NCBI GenBank assembly: GCA_013298505.1
Contig: JAAFHY010000001.1
Location: 62,001 to 126,000 of the forward strand
Direction of reading: 5' to 3'
Length of the DNA stretch: 64,000 nt
From: Cytophagales bacterium
GTDB taxonomy: Bacteria; Bacteroidota; Bacteroidia; Cytophagales; Cyclobacteriaceae
Both the position numbers and the translations under genes were made by a program. Position 1 is the first letter of the stretch. The number at the start of each line of letters is the position of its first letter. The notes beneath the pieces were generated by a model. It worked only from the letters and a program-made list of their open reading frames with translations, searched no databases and was not told the origin of the DNA. This document shows, piece by piece, positions 38,583-46,767 of this stretch.

Positions 38583-39842
38583 TCAATTAAAATCAATGGT
38601 CTTTACATCTTCCCACGGTACGTAGCTAGCCTCCTCTTTTTTACCGGCAAAAATCAACACACCTTGATTTCGGTCGTTTACATCTTGCGCATCTTCCAAC
38701 CGAATTTTCTTTCCAGATTTCAATTCGATATTGCAGCGGTAATCATTGATAGGTTCAATCATTTTAATATCGCGGAAAGATGTGGTTAGTTCGAACTCAC
38801 CTTGCTTTCCCTGTAGCAATTCATAATTACTTTCTTCATCCAGATCAAAAATAATTTTGCCCGATAATGTCCTTCCATCTTTCGTTACAACGATACCATC
38901 TAGCGATTTCTGATTGGCAAATTGATCATAGCTAGCCAAAGAGCCGGCAGGTTCAGAAAATGTTACCTTATCGAATTCACGCCAAGGCACGTCAATCGCT
39001 ATCATTTCCTTGCTCATGATGATAATCCCACGATTTCCACTATCCACATCGTTGCTCCCATCCATCACTAGCTCTCTGCCAGACTTCATTTTTACTAAGC
39101 TTCGCCCACCGCGTCTTTCTATTGACGTGATCTTCGAAAATTCAAGAGAGATGTTTCCATCCTCTGCATCGCCATCCAGCTTATCTGTGCTCAGCCGCTC
39201 GTCATGATCCCACTGAATGTAGCCCGTAAATTTTTCGCCAAATGCTTCTACTGTGCCGTACAGCGGTTTGCCAAAACGGTTTGCCAAAGACTTGGGCGTT
39301 TTTAAGAATTCGATTTTGCGAATCCTTCCCCAACTCATTTCTAACTCGCCCATTTCAGGATCCATAATACGGATTTCCTCACCCACATCATTATATCCTT
39401 CGCCTTTGAGCGAAATCTTATCACCGTTTTGCATTTCTAAATCGACATACTTGCGGCCGGACGGGACGATTGTTTTGATCTCACCAAACTGACAGGCGAA
39501 CTGATGTTCATAATCATTATCATAATCGTTTCGTCTATCGCCCCAGTTGCCAAACCACCGATACCAATTTCCATTGTTCCAATTACTCCAGGTATTCTGT
39601 CGATCGTCCAACCGGTCACGATCCTTTGACGACAAGTATCGTAAGTTTTGATTTCGCTCTTTACCGGCATTGAAGATGTCGGCCCAATAGACCTCTTCTT
39701 TTCCCCAGCGTATGGGGCCTTCATACACCTTGTCATCAATGGTGTAAACCTTTCCGTAGATGAATCCTTCGTCTTGTGCGTTGGCATTGAAAAAAGCCAA
39801 AGCAACGAATACGAACGCAAGTGATTTTGTAATGGTTTGCAT
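38583..39842 (-). CDS. Secreted protein, paralog A of a three-module family flanking a LytTR two-component system
   Basis: Signal peptide MQTITKSLAFVFVALAFFNANAQ; EGFIYGKVYTIDDKVYEGPIRWGKEEVYWADIFNA; three related ~110-aa modules. ORF track start 39953 is an upstream extension. Confidence 0.8.
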   Translation of the reverse strand: MQTITKSLAFVFVALAFFNANAQDEGFIYGKVYTIDDKVYEGPIRWGKEEVYWADIFNAGKERNQNLRYLSSKDRDRLDDRQNTWSNWNNGNWYRWFGNWGDRRNDYDNDYEHQFACQFGEIKTIVPSGRKYVDLEMQNGDKISLKGEGYNDVGEEIRIMDPEMGELEMSWGRIRKIEFLKTPKSLANRFGKPLYGTVEAFGEKFTGYIQWDHDERLSTDKLDGDAEDGNISLEFSKITSIERRGGRSLVKMKSGRELVMDGSNDVDSGNRGIIIMSKEMIAIDVPWREFDKVTFSEPAGSLASYDQFANQKSLDGIVVTKDGRTLSGKIIFDLDEESNYELLQGKQGEFELTTSFRDIKMIEPINDYRCNIELKSGKKIRLEDAQDVNDRNQGVLIFAGKKEEASYVPWEDVKTIDFN

Positions 39843-39911
39843 AGCGAGTATTTTTTCTTGAATTATACTGCTAATGTCAGGCAAGGTTATAGCGTAAAGA
39901 AGCAGAAGCGG

Positions 39912-39940
39912 CCGAAGCGTATAGGGAGCTGACTGAATCG
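39912..39940. promoter_or_regulatory. Putative LytTR-type direct-repeat site upstream of paralog A
   Basis: CCGAAGCG (39912) and CTGAATCG (39933), 21-bp start-to-start. Confidence 0.5.
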
Positions 39941-39962
39941 GGATAAAAGCCAACTCAAATTT

Positions 39963-40721
39963 TTACTGGTCAATCCAACTTTTAAACTCCGGGGTGCGCT
40001 CGGAGCTGATAATTACTTCTTCCGTGGCGGGTGGTGTGAGATTGAGCTTGATGCGCCCTTTGAAATAGGGATGAATTTCTGCAATACTTTGAAAGGTAAC
40101 AATGAATTGCCGGTTAGCGCGAAAGAATGACTGCGGGTCAAGCACGTCCACGAGTTCGTCCAGTGGCTGATCGAGGGGGTAACGCTTTTGATCGGTAGTA
40201 ACAGCAAAAGAGAGTTTATTCTCGCTGAAAAAATAGGCGATTTTCTCTACAGGAACAGTCACTATTTTTTGACCTAACCGAACCATGAATCTTGATTTGT
40301 ATGTTTTCTTTGACGCCTGCAGCAGCTTGGTCAATTCGATATAGTCAATACCAGAAATTGTGGATGAAGTGCGGGTCTTTACCTTCATCAAGGCTGTCGA
40401 CAGTTTTTCAGATTGAACAGGCTTCAATAAATAATCAATACTATTTACCTCGAAGGCTTTGATGGCGTATTGATCATAGGCCGTGGTGAAAATGATTGGG
40501 GCTTCCGTTTTTACTTGCTGAAAAATTTCAAAACAAAGGCCATCCAACAAACGAATGTCAGAAAGGATTAAATCAGGATGGGGATTTGTTTTTAGCCATT
40601 CAATGGCGGCTTGTACCGATTTGAGATGCATGACAATCTCTATGGTGGGGCCGATACCAGCTAGAAGATTTTGCAATCTTTCAGCGGCTAATGTTTCGTC
40701 TTCAATGAGTAGTACTTTCAT
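39963..40721 (-). CDS. LytTR-family DNA-binding response regulator
   Basis: Receiver MKVLLIEDETLAAERL..DLILSDIRLLDG..FTTAYDQYAIKAFEVNSIDYLLKP; LytTR FFRANRQFIVTFQSI. Confidence 0.93.
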   Translation of the reverse strand: MKVLLIEDETLAAERLQNLLAGIGPTIEIVMHLKSVQAAIEWLKTNPHPDLILSDIRLLDGLCFEIFQQVKTEAPIIFTTAYDQYAIKAFEVNSIDYLLKPVQSEKLSTALMKVKTRTSSTISGIDYIELTKLLQASKKTYKSRFMVRLGQKIVTVPVEKIAYFFSENKLSFAVTTDQKRYPLDQPLDELVDVLDPQSFFRANRQFIVTFQSIAEIHPYFKGRIKLNLTPPATEEVIISSERTPEFKSWIDQ

Positions 40722-40743
40722 TTTTAAGAAAAATTTGCAGATA

Positions 40744-41766
40744 CTAATCTCCCATTTCCAATAGCGGAATGCGCACTTCAAAGTGATCTTCTGTTTGGAT
40801 GATTTCCACTTTCAAATCGGTAAAGTGCGCATAGCGTTGCTCAATGTTTTTGAGGCCGCTTCCGTTGCGTTCGTCCACAGTCGGCTTGGCAAACAAACTG
40901 TTGCGAACGATCAGATGACTGGAATTTTCCAGAACCTGAATGTGGAGCGGACGCGCTTCGGTGATGAGATTGTGTTTAATGGCATTTTCAACAAGCATTT
41001 GGAGCGTAAGCGGGGGAATCATTTTTCCCTTGCTGTTGCTGGTTAAAGTTACTTCAAAACGGATGTGATCTTCAAAGCGTATGTGGATTAAGTACATATA
41101 GCTTTGTATAAACTCCAATTCTTCGTAAAGCGGAATGAGATCATCGGATTTTGTATTGAGTAGGGCGCGGTATACTTCGGCAAACTTTTCAATAAATTTT
41201 TTTGAAGTGGACGTATCTTTGTCAATCAGCGAAGAAAGAATATTCAGGTTGTTGAAAAGGAAGTGCGGGTCGAGATGATTTTTTAATGAGTCAAGTTGCG
41301 AGCGCATCGATTCCTTTTGACTTTTGGCCACTTCCAATTCTGACTTGCGCCAATGCCGCAGAAAGTGAAGGCTGAAATACAGCGAAAATGCCGGAATAAA
41401 AATAGCAGCTCCCCACACGTTCATCACCGTAAATTGCTCGCGTGTAGGCGGATCGTCTGTTAAAAAAACTTTAATGGCGTAGTAAATGCCGTTTACCAAC
41501 AGCAGTAAATAAGAGAGGCCTAACGCCAACTGAATGAAGAAACGCCAATTTCCATATTTGTTCCAAGGCAGAATTTTATCGAGGCGCAAGGTTAACTGAC
41601 GATTGCCGAACCAGAGCAGCAAAGCAATAACAATCAGCCAGCCGGCAGTGAAATAAAAAATGGGCCCCGGTTCAATGAAATACAATAGTGCAGCAATCAA
41701 CACTAAAATGATACCGATTGCCAGCCCTATGCGTAGCGAGTTTTTTTTCACAATGAGTCCGAACAA
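40744..41766 (-). CDS. LytS/YehU-type (His_kinase family) sensor histidine kinase
   Basis: LDSLKNHLDPHFLFNNLNILSSLI; LQMLVENAIKHN; GSGLKNIEQRYAHF. Starts TTG immediately after the paralog B stop, or GTG at 41751. Confidence 0.92.
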   Translation of the reverse strand: MFGLIVKKNSLRIGLAIGIILVLIAALLYFIEPGPIFYFTAGWLIVIALLLWFGNRQLTLRLDKILPWNKYGNWRFFIQLALGLSYLLLLVNGIYYAIKVFLTDDPPTREQFTVMNVWGAAIFIPAFSLYFSLHFLRHWRKSELEVAKSQKESMRSQLDSLKNHLDPHFLFNNLNILSSLIDKDTSTSKKFIEKFAEVYRALLNTKSDDLIPLYEELEFIQSYMYLIHIRFEDHIRFEVTLTSNSKGKMIPPLTLQMLVENAIKHNLITEARPLHIQVLENSSHLIVRNSLFAKPTVDERNGSGLKNIEQRYAHFTDLKVEIIQTEDHFEVRIPLLEMGD

Positions 41767-43005
41767 TTACTTGAAGATAATCTCATTAATTTTCTTCCAA
41801 GCAATGTGCACAGGATCTTTTTTACCTTGGCGGAATAGTAATACGCCACTGTTTCCATCGGAAACATCGCGCATGCCACCCAATAGTAATCGTTGGCCGG
41901 ATTTTAACTCAATTTCCGAGTAATCGAAATTCTTTGGAGTGATGCGGGCAATCAACCGAATAGGAATCTGGTATTCAATGTCGTTTTCTTTTCCTTCAAT
42001 CATTTCAAAATCCAGCGCTTCATCCACATCGTAGATAATTCTACCCGACAACTCATCACCATCCACCAAAGAGACGGTCGCTTCCATGGGTTTTGGCGCT
42101 GTAAAACTGTTATAGGATTGTCCGGTACCCGGTGCAGGCGAAAAGGAAATCTTCCGAAACGCCTTCCACGAAAATTTAATAACACCAAATTCCGGATTAA
42201 CTACCCAAACGCCCCGGTTGCCACTGTCTACATCATTGGAATCATCCAGATACTGTGTGCGTCCGGATCGTAAAGTTACATCACAGCCATCGTCTCGCTT
42301 TTCGATCATTGTTATTTCCGAGAATTTAATTGAGACATCTCCATCTCGCGTATCTCCATCCAGTTTGTCTGATGAAAGCCGCTCGTCATTATCCCAAACA
42401 ATATAGCCGGTGTAGCTTTCTCTGCGGCCGCCTTGCACCGTGCCATACAGGGGTTGGCCAAACACTTGATCCAATTTGGTTGGCGTGTTTTGAAATTCAA
42501 TGCGCTGAATGCGATCCCAATTGATATTGATAGTGCCCAGCTCTTCATCGAGAATCTGTACTTTGCTTCCCAGGTCATTATAGCCCTCACCGTCAACACG
42601 AAGCTCGCCTCCATTTTTTAATTTCAAGGTTACATCATCTTCATCGCGGACTATGATTTCTTTTAAGTTTCCAAACTGGCAGGTAAACTGGTGTACGGTT
42701 CCTTTGTTTTCCCAAATGCTTTCAAACGACCAATCGTAGTTTGACCACCAGTCTTTATCTTCTTTTTGTTTGGGTACTAACTTAGCATAATCGTTATTGC
42801 GTTTGGCGGCATTGAAGATATCTGTCCAGAAAACTTCTTCAGCCCCCCAGCGGATCGGACCTACATAAGTGGCGCGGTCGGTGTACACCTTTGCATACAT
42901 GTAGCCCTCATGCGACTGCGCTGGCGCAACGGTAGCCAATGCCAGAAAAGCAACGATCAATCCGATCACTACTACTACCGTTTTAAAAATACTTTTGGAT
43001 TCCAT
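41767..43005 (-). CDS. Secreted protein, paralog B of the three-module family
   Basis: HEGYMYAKVYTDRATYVGPIRWGAEEVFWTDIFNAAKRNND; DERLSSDKLDGDTRDGDVSIKFSEITMIEKRDDG; clear homology to 38583..39842. Confidence 0.8.
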   Translation of the reverse strand: MESKSIFKTVVVVIGLIVAFLALATVAPAQSHEGYMYAKVYTDRATYVGPIRWGAEEVFWTDIFNAAKRNNDYAKLVPKQKEDKDWWSNYDWSFESIWENKGTVHQFTCQFGNLKEIIVRDEDDVTLKLKNGGELRVDGEGYNDLGSKVQILDEELGTININWDRIQRIEFQNTPTKLDQVFGQPLYGTVQGGRRESYTGYIVWDNDERLSSDKLDGDTRDGDVSIKFSEITMIEKRDDGCDVTLRSGRTQYLDDSNDVDSGNRGVWVVNPEFGVIKFSWKAFRKISFSPAPGTGQSYNSFTAPKPMEATVSLVDGDELSGRIIYDVDEALDFEMIEGKENDIEYQIPIRLIARITPKNFDYSEIELKSGQRLLLGGMRDVSDGNSGVLLFRQGKKDPVHIAWKKINEIIFK

Positions 43006-43057
43006 GCCACCGTATACGAGTTCGAGTACCAAAGTTGATAAAGATTGAGGCTATGGC

Positions 43058-43065
43058 CAAAGATA
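43058..43065 (-). promoter_or_regulatory. Bacteroidetes-type -7 promoter element TAnnTTTG
   Basis: Minus strand TATCTTTG, 53 bp upstream of the 43005 start codon. Confidence 0.4.
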
Positions 43066-43071
43066 CATGAA

Positions 43072-43104
43072 CTGAATCGGGCGATTAGTGCGCTGAATCG
43101 GGCG
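43072..43104. promoter_or_regulatory. Putative LytTR response-regulator site: two identical 12-mers, 21-bp period
   Basis: CTGAATCGGGCG at 43072-43083 and 43093-43104. Confidence 0.65.
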
Positions 43105-43112
43105 GGAAGTAG

Positions 43113-43994
43113 TTATTCCACCTTTCTCCACAGAGGCCGCGTCAGGCAGGTGGGACCACCGCCTCCTTTGTAACTGATTTCGATGCCATCGTATTCAAGC
43201 ACTATGCAGCCGGCCTCTTGCAATCTCTCTTTGGTAACGTTGTTACCCTTCACGATCATGCAAGTGCGTGGTGCAATGGCCAACACGTTGCAGCCCATGG
43301 ATTCAAACTCGGCATCGGGCACTTCAATTAACTGATAGCCGCGTTGAATCAACTCTTCCCGAAACACAATCGGCATGAGAGGAGAGTAAACTACCGCTAG
43401 ATTTTTATCTACCGGACTGAAGATGGACATGAGGTGAAAAACATCGGATGCACCTTTGTAGTGTGGCAGTTGAACTTCTACCACTTCTACTCCGCAAGGC
43501 GAGAGTAAGGCTCGCATTTGGCGAATGCCCTCTGCATTGGTGCGATACGTTCTCCCGATGGCCAAGGTATTTTGGTCTAACCATGCCACATCGCCACCCT
43601 CTACCGTGCCGGGCGACTCTATTTTTCCCAGAATAGCGATACCGGTTTTTTCGTAGACTTTTAATGCGGCCGATGGTTCGTTCATACGGCCGGCTTTTCC
43701 CATCCGGCAAATGATGATTCCCTTGTCGGTAGCAATACTCGCATCGCGACAATACATGCTGTCCATCGTTACTGAAGCATCCGCTTCAAAATGATGAATC
43801 TGAGCATTGGTAGTGCGCAACAACTTTTCGAAATGATGGTATTCATTTTGCGCCTGCTGAAAATCAGGTTCGCTTACGAAGTTGAGCTCTTGCCATTGCT
43901 GGCGAATGGTGGAGGCATCGACAAAAGCATCGGCTGCTTTTTTGATAAACACACTTTGCAGTGTGCCGTATTCGGATTGACAGGTGAGGTTCAT
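43113..43994 (-). CDS. Amidinotransferase / dimethylarginine dimethylaminohydrolase-like protein
   Basis: CRDASIATDKGIIICRMGKAGRMNE, EGGDVAWLD, C-terminal GGGGPTCLTRPLWR catalytic Cys. Confidence 0.85.
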   Translation of the reverse strand: MNLTCQSEYGTLQSVFIKKAADAFVDASTIRQQWQELNFVSEPDFQQAQNEYHHFEKLLRTTNAQIHHFEADASVTMDSMYCRDASIATDKGIIICRMGKAGRMNEPSAALKVYEKTGIAILGKIESPGTVEGGDVAWLDQNTLAIGRTYRTNAEGIRQMRALLSPCGVEVVEVQLPHYKGASDVFHLMSIFSPVDKNLAVVYSPLMPIVFREELIQRGYQLIEVPDAEFESMGCNVLAIAPRTCMIVKGNNVTKERLQEAGCIVLEYDGIEISYKGGGGPTCLTRPLWRKVE

Positions 43995-44031
43995 GTGTTG
44001 AGTTTTGATTCCAAATCGTGGCAAGAGATCG

Positions 44032-44670
44032 TCAGCTATGCTTAAAGAAATCGGAACGCAGGTAAAAAACGGTATCTATAAAAAACAATGCTCCGTGGTT
44101 GGTCAGTACATTTTCTTCATGTAAATCCTCGAGTATAAGCCCGATATCCCGATGAAAGTAGTCATTTTCTTTTTTTAATTCGAATCCATTACTAAAAAGA
44201 AAGTCTTTCACTAGAGACAGACGGGTCGGCTCTGTGATTTCAATATAAGGCTGCCGAACGACAGATTTTAATTGATGATTATCGAAGTAAAATCCTATCA
44301 AAGAATATGCCGTTGGTTCAAAAAAGAAATTGTGAATTAGCAGGCTATGAAAGTAATCTTCCCAATAGCTGTAAAAAATGCAACTATTTAATTTGATCAC
44401 ATGCCTCCCATCATTTTCCAGATATACTTTTTGTTCAGCACCCTCAGCTAAAAATCGAGTTTCGTCAATACCAGTGTACCAGAGATGCTCTTGCTCAATC
44501 CAACGGATTAACCGTTCTGTTTCTTGACCTTTTGTGAGCTGGATTGTTGAAGCTTCTGAACTTGCTTCTTTGCTTTTTCTAAGGTAGTTGGCTCCTGCTT
44601 GGATAGTATCTCCTTTTGGATTTTTGCCAACTCCTGAAATGATATGTTGTAGCTCATCTTTCAACGACAT
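44032..44670 (-). CDS. Kinase-fold protein resembling the polyvalent-protein kinase family
   Basis: FLAEGAEQKVYLENDGRHVIKLN; LLIHNFFFEPTAYSLIGFY; LEDLHEENVLTNHGALFFID. Confidence 0.55.
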   Translation of the reverse strand: MSLKDELQHIISGVGKNPKGDTIQAGANYLRKSKEASSEASTIQLTKGQETERLIRWIEQEHLWYTGIDETRFLAEGAEQKVYLENDGRHVIKLNSCIFYSYWEDYFHSLLIHNFFFEPTAYSLIGFYFDNHQLKSVVRQPYIEITEPTRLSLVKDFLFSNGFELKKENDYFHRDIGLILEDLHEENVLTNHGALFFIDTVFYLRSDFFKHS

Positions 44671-44696
44671 TTTTACAAAGATAAAAATAAATCACC

Positions 44697-46001
44697 TCAC
44701 CCTCGATTCGCCTTCACCTTGCTCCACCCATACAATGGCACCCCAATCATCAGCAAAATAAAGCCCCAATAAACAGACTCTTGTCCGGAGCCCGCTAATG
44801 CCCATATCGAGTAGATAAATGCAATCATAGCGATGGTTAGTTTTACCCCGCTGCTCCATTTCAGTTCTTTGGATTTGACCGCAATGATTACATAGGATAC
44901 AGCCGAGAACAAGTAGGGCACCAAAACGGTCATCGTGGAAAGCAGGATTATAAATTGATAGGTGTTCGCCAGACTGTGATTAAAATTCATCAGCATCAGT
45001 GCCGATACAAATACACTCGATAGCAGGATGCTGACAAATGGCGACCCGAATTTATTTTCTCTCTTAAAAATGGAGGGGAAAAGTTTATCGGCAGCTGCGG
45101 CAGCCGGAATTTGTCCTTGCATCAGTATCCATCCATTTAACGCACCAAATGTTGACATCACCGCACCGCCTGCAACCAGATAGCGCGCCCAGTTGCCCCA
45201 CATACTCGCAGCCGCATCGGCAAAAGGAGCTTGGGATGTTTTGAGGACAGAAGGAGGAAGAACTCCCATGATGACGACCGTTCCTAATATGTAAAGAGCT
45301 GTCACGGCCAAGGTTCCGTAAAGCGTTGCCCGTGAAATGGTCTTCTCTGGGTTTTCTACCTGGCCGGATGGAATCGTAGCGCATTCCAATCCAAGAAATG
45401 CGAAGAGTGTAAGCGTGGCCGTGGATGTGATCGCACTCAGATTTGAACTGCCACTGCTGTTGAATGGCAAATAGTTTTCGAAGTGAATAAAAAATATCCC
45501 TCCGATTGTTACCAACGCCAGCGGAGCAATTTTTAAAATGGTAGTAGTCACTTGAACGATGCCGGCATCGCGAATTCCTCTCGTGTTGATCCACGTCAAA
45601 AGCCAAATAGCAGATAAACCGATGCTTATTGCCAGCAAGGAATTGTGTTCTAAAGCAGGGATGAATACGGAGAGATAGCTAATAAACGCGACAGCAATCG
45701 CAGCATTCGTGCTCCACACCGAAATCCAGTAACCCCAGGCAACCAGAAAAGCAGCGAAGTCCCCTAAACCCTCGCGGGTATACGCGTAAGGTCCTCCATT
45801 CGCCAAGGGCATCAGTTGGCTGAGCCAACTATACACCAAAGCCAAACAAATGGCACCAAATCCGGAGAAGACCCACCCGATCAAACTGATGCTGCCATAG
45901 GAAGAAAGAGTAGCCGGCAACATAAACATGGCCGAGGCGATCATGTTGCCCATCACTAGCGATGTGCTTGTCCAAATACCAATTTTTTTTGGTTCGCTCA
46001 T
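44697..46001 (-). CDS. APC family amino acid permease
   Basis: GIWTSTSLVMGNMIASAMFMLPATLSSYGSISLIGWVFSG; SQLMPLANGGPYAYTREGLGDFAAFLVAWGYW. Confidence 0.92.
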   Translation of the reverse strand: MSEPKKIGIWTSTSLVMGNMIASAMFMLPATLSSYGSISLIGWVFSGFGAICLALVYSWLSQLMPLANGGPYAYTREGLGDFAAFLVAWGYWISVWSTNAAIAVAFISYLSVFIPALEHNSLLAISIGLSAIWLLTWINTRGIRDAGIVQVTTTILKIAPLALVTIGGIFFIHFENYLPFNSSGSSNLSAITSTATLTLFAFLGLECATIPSGQVENPEKTISRATLYGTLAVTALYILGTVVIMGVLPPSVLKTSQAPFADAAASMWGNWARYLVAGGAVMSTFGALNGWILMQGQIPAAAAADKLFPSIFKRENKFGSPFVSILLSSVFVSALMLMNFNHSLANTYQFIILLSTMTVLVPYLFSAVSYVIIAVKSKELKWSSGVKLTIAMIAFIYSIWALAGSGQESVYWGFILLMIGVPLYGWSKVKANRG

Positions 46002-46137
46002 TTGGTCAAGCAACGAAATTGAGTGGGTAAATGCAAATGACCATTTTTACGATTCATAAGCTCAAAACACAAAAACTTTCAAAATCCCAACCTTTTTACT
46101 TGTTTAGCGTATTAGTTTAACAATTTAGTTAAATCAA

Positions 46138-46761
46138 GTGGTTAACAAAAAAGACGATAATCAGACCGAAAAGGCCATTTTGGAGGCTGCCGATAAGGTT
46201 TTTACTCAAAAAGGCTTTGCCGCAGCCCGTATGGAAGACATCGCCAACGAGGCCGGCATCAACCGGGCTTTGCTTCACTATTACTTCCGAAGCAAAGACA
46301 AAATGTTCGATCTCATATTTCAACAGCGCGTGGCCATCTTCTTTTCTGGCTTGGGTCAGATTATGCAATCAGAGAAACGGCTGCTCGAAAAAATTCAAGC
46401 TATTGTAGAGCATGAAATCACCATACTGTTGGCGCACCCCTATTTGCCCATTTTTGTTTTGCAGGAACTGAATCAAAATCCACAGCGCATGTTAGCCATT
46501 GCAGAAAATGCAGGAGCACATCCCAGCTTATTGTTAAAAAAGTTTTCTGTGGAGGTGCGAGCCGAAATAAAAGCGGGCACGATTCGCGAGACAGATCCGG
46601 CTCAACTGTTTATGAGCATCATGGGAATGACCATTTATCCGTTTGTAGCACGACCTGTAGTGAAAATCATTTTAGAAAAAGACGATGCAGGTTTTGAAAA
46701 CGTGATGCGCCAACGCAAAAAAGGAATAACCGACTTTATCATCCATGCCTTAAAGCCGTAA
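46138..46761 (+). CDS. TetR/AcrR family transcriptional regulator
   Basis: ILEAADKVFTQKGFAAARMEDIANEAGINRALLHYYFRSKDKMFDLIF. Confidence 0.95.
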   Translation: MVNKKDDNQTEKAILEAADKVFTQKGFAAARMEDIANEAGINRALLHYYFRSKDKMFDLIFQQRVAIFFSGLGQIMQSEKRLLEKIQAIVEHEITILLAHPYLPIFVLQELNQNPQRMLAIAENAGAHPSLLLKKFSVEVRAEIKAGTIRETDPAQLFMSIMGMTIYPFVARPVVKIILEKDDAGFENVMRQRKKGITDFIIHALKP

Positions 46762-46767
46762 AGAAAT

